Positions 63,427 through 64,000 of a DNA stretch of 64,000 nucleotides are shown in pieces (within the stretch, counting starts at the first letter, position 1; every line of letters begins with the position of its first letter). Where the stretch lies: assembly GCF_947259555.1 (NCBI RefSeq), contig NZ_CAMYMD010000026.1, positions 62,001 through 126,000 of the forward strand, written 5' to 3'. Source of the stretch: an uncultured Roseovarius sp. GTDB taxonomy: Bacteria; Pseudomonadota; Alphaproteobacteria; Rhodobacterales; Rhodobacteraceae. The notes beneath the pieces are model-generated. The model saw only the letters and a program-made list of their open reading frames with translations, was not told the origin of the DNA and did no database searches. Position numbers and translations under genes: made by a program.

Positions 63427-63964
63427 TTGCTTCCGTGCTCCCTTTTTGTGACGATGCGGTATTTGGCGCATGTCCGTTGCGGCGAATTAAGTGCACTTCC
63501 AGCTGGAAAGCAATGCCTTGCCTGTCACACGCGCCCCAGACGCCGCGCAGCACAGTATCCTTGGCCAGTCCCCTGTGCGGCGACAAAACGGGCATTCCGG
63601 AGCCCTCTCAAACACACAGCCGTTGTCCGGTACAACAGGAGACGGAGAAACCGCGAATGGTATCGCAAAATTGGCACGCACCCAAACAGAGCGGAACGCA
63701 GTGGCGTTGTTTTTTGATTTGGGCGATGCGGCAAGCAGATGGGCGGAACGGCTCGTGTCCAGCCGCAAGTCGCATTTGAAATCCAATACTTCGATCACAA
63801 AGCCCGCAAAGATCAGGACGTCCGAGGCCGGTTTGGTCGCGGGACGCCCTAAGTCAAGAAGGCTCTAGTCGGGATTGGCGACATATGTCGATCTCGGAAA
63901 GATGGCGGCAAGCCTGCTTTCGTTGTGGAATACTCGCTTGCAGCACGAATTCCGTATGCGGCTA
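63427..63964. other. Gap of about 540 bp with no supported gene
   Basis: Several overlapping ORFs exist on both strands, none with a convincing ribosome site plus recognisable content. The best is a 41-residue frame from 63657 (MVSQNWHAP...), with GGAG about nine bases ahead, which I do not call. No tRNA, riboswitch or terminator is apparent. Confidence 0.4.
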
Positions 63965-64000
63965 TCAGCTCATTCCCAAGGCTTCTTTGTAGAGCTGCAA
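63965..64000 (-). CDS. Possible C-terminal end of a minus-strand gene at the right edge
   Basis: Reading inward from the right edge on the minus strand, 11 codons (LQLYKEALGMS) are followed by a stop at 63965-63967. The composition is protein-like and fits the leftward gene direction of the region, but 11 residues cannot identify it. Confidence 0.25.
   Translation of the reverse strand: MQLYKEALGMS

Noticed and set aside
63657..63779. 41-residue plus-strand ORF with a nearby GGAG
   Set aside because: Composition is not protein-like and overlapping ORFs on both strands are equally open; no support for expression.

Overview
The window is high-GC chromosomal DNA from an alphaproteobacterium of the order Rhodobacterales, most likely the marine Roseobacter group. 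The evidence is a SAM/SAH-type riboswitch directly in front of metK (a class known from Rhodobacterales), a DMSP demethylase/acryloyl-CoA reductase pair (dmdA, acuI), a four-subunit sarcosine oxidase operon, HdaA next to an AI-2E family transporter, and many four-base ATGA overlaps. Most of the window is core genome. The only clear trace of a mobile element is a frameshifted tyrosine integrase beside tRNA-Glu at about 40-41.5 kb.

Layout. 1-2.2 kb: N-terminal part of a large BapA-like repeat adhesin, leftward and running off the edge. 2.5-4.5 kb: argE and a sulfotransferase-like gene. 4.5-13 kb: a leftward block with trmB, metK and its riboswitch, then lnt, a CBS-domain CorC-like gene, ybeY, phoH and miaB. 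Two small envelope genes sharing one cysteine-containing domain are inserted between miaB and phoH. 13-18.6 kb: a conserved unknown, a pirin, a small membrane protein and a leftward three-gene Tad-type pilus cluster. 18.9-25.5 kb: glutamate dehydrogenase and soxBDAG. 25.6-32.5 kb: a small secreted protein, dnaG, rpoD, a HlyU-like gene, fabB and fabI. 33-39.8 kb: a DmdA-like GcvT-family protein, a TetR regulator with a palindromic site, a lipoprotein, hom, glpX and recJ. 39.9-41.5 kb: tRNA-Glu(TTC) and the decayed integrase. 41.5-45 kb: phnDCEE phosphonate-type transporter. 45-50.5 kb: a leftward operon DUF2182-DUF1326-DinB-dmdA-acuI, with a divergent FadR-type GntR regulator whose start codon touches a 26-bp palindrome. 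50.6-57.6 kb: a possible 30-residue basic protein, an L,D-transpeptidase, a cold-shock protein, an AI-2E family transporter, hdaA, ppk and ppx. 57.7-63.4 kb: leftward genes for a secreted protein, an EEP nuclease/phosphatase, a DjlA-like co-chaperone, a GNAT, a VOC protein, murD and a quinone oxidoreductase.

How the genes work together. One-carbon and methyl metabolism recurs. metK makes SAM under riboswitch control, soxBDAG oxidises sarcosine with transfer of the methyl carbon to tetrahydrofolate, dmdA demethylates DMSP onto tetrahydrofolate, and an orphan DmdA-like protein belongs to the same fold family. acuI detoxifies the acryloyl-CoA made from DMSP. The most unusual arrangement is the tight coupling of dmdA to a DinB-fold protein and to the putative metal-binding DUF1326/DUF2182 pair, under an apparent GntR operator. 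The other items worth a second look are a possible competing hairpin inside the metK riboswitch, a two-part intergenic repeat (variable GC hairpin plus conserved tail) next to gene starts, a terminator embedded in the coding region of a convergent gene, and the 30-codon ORF.
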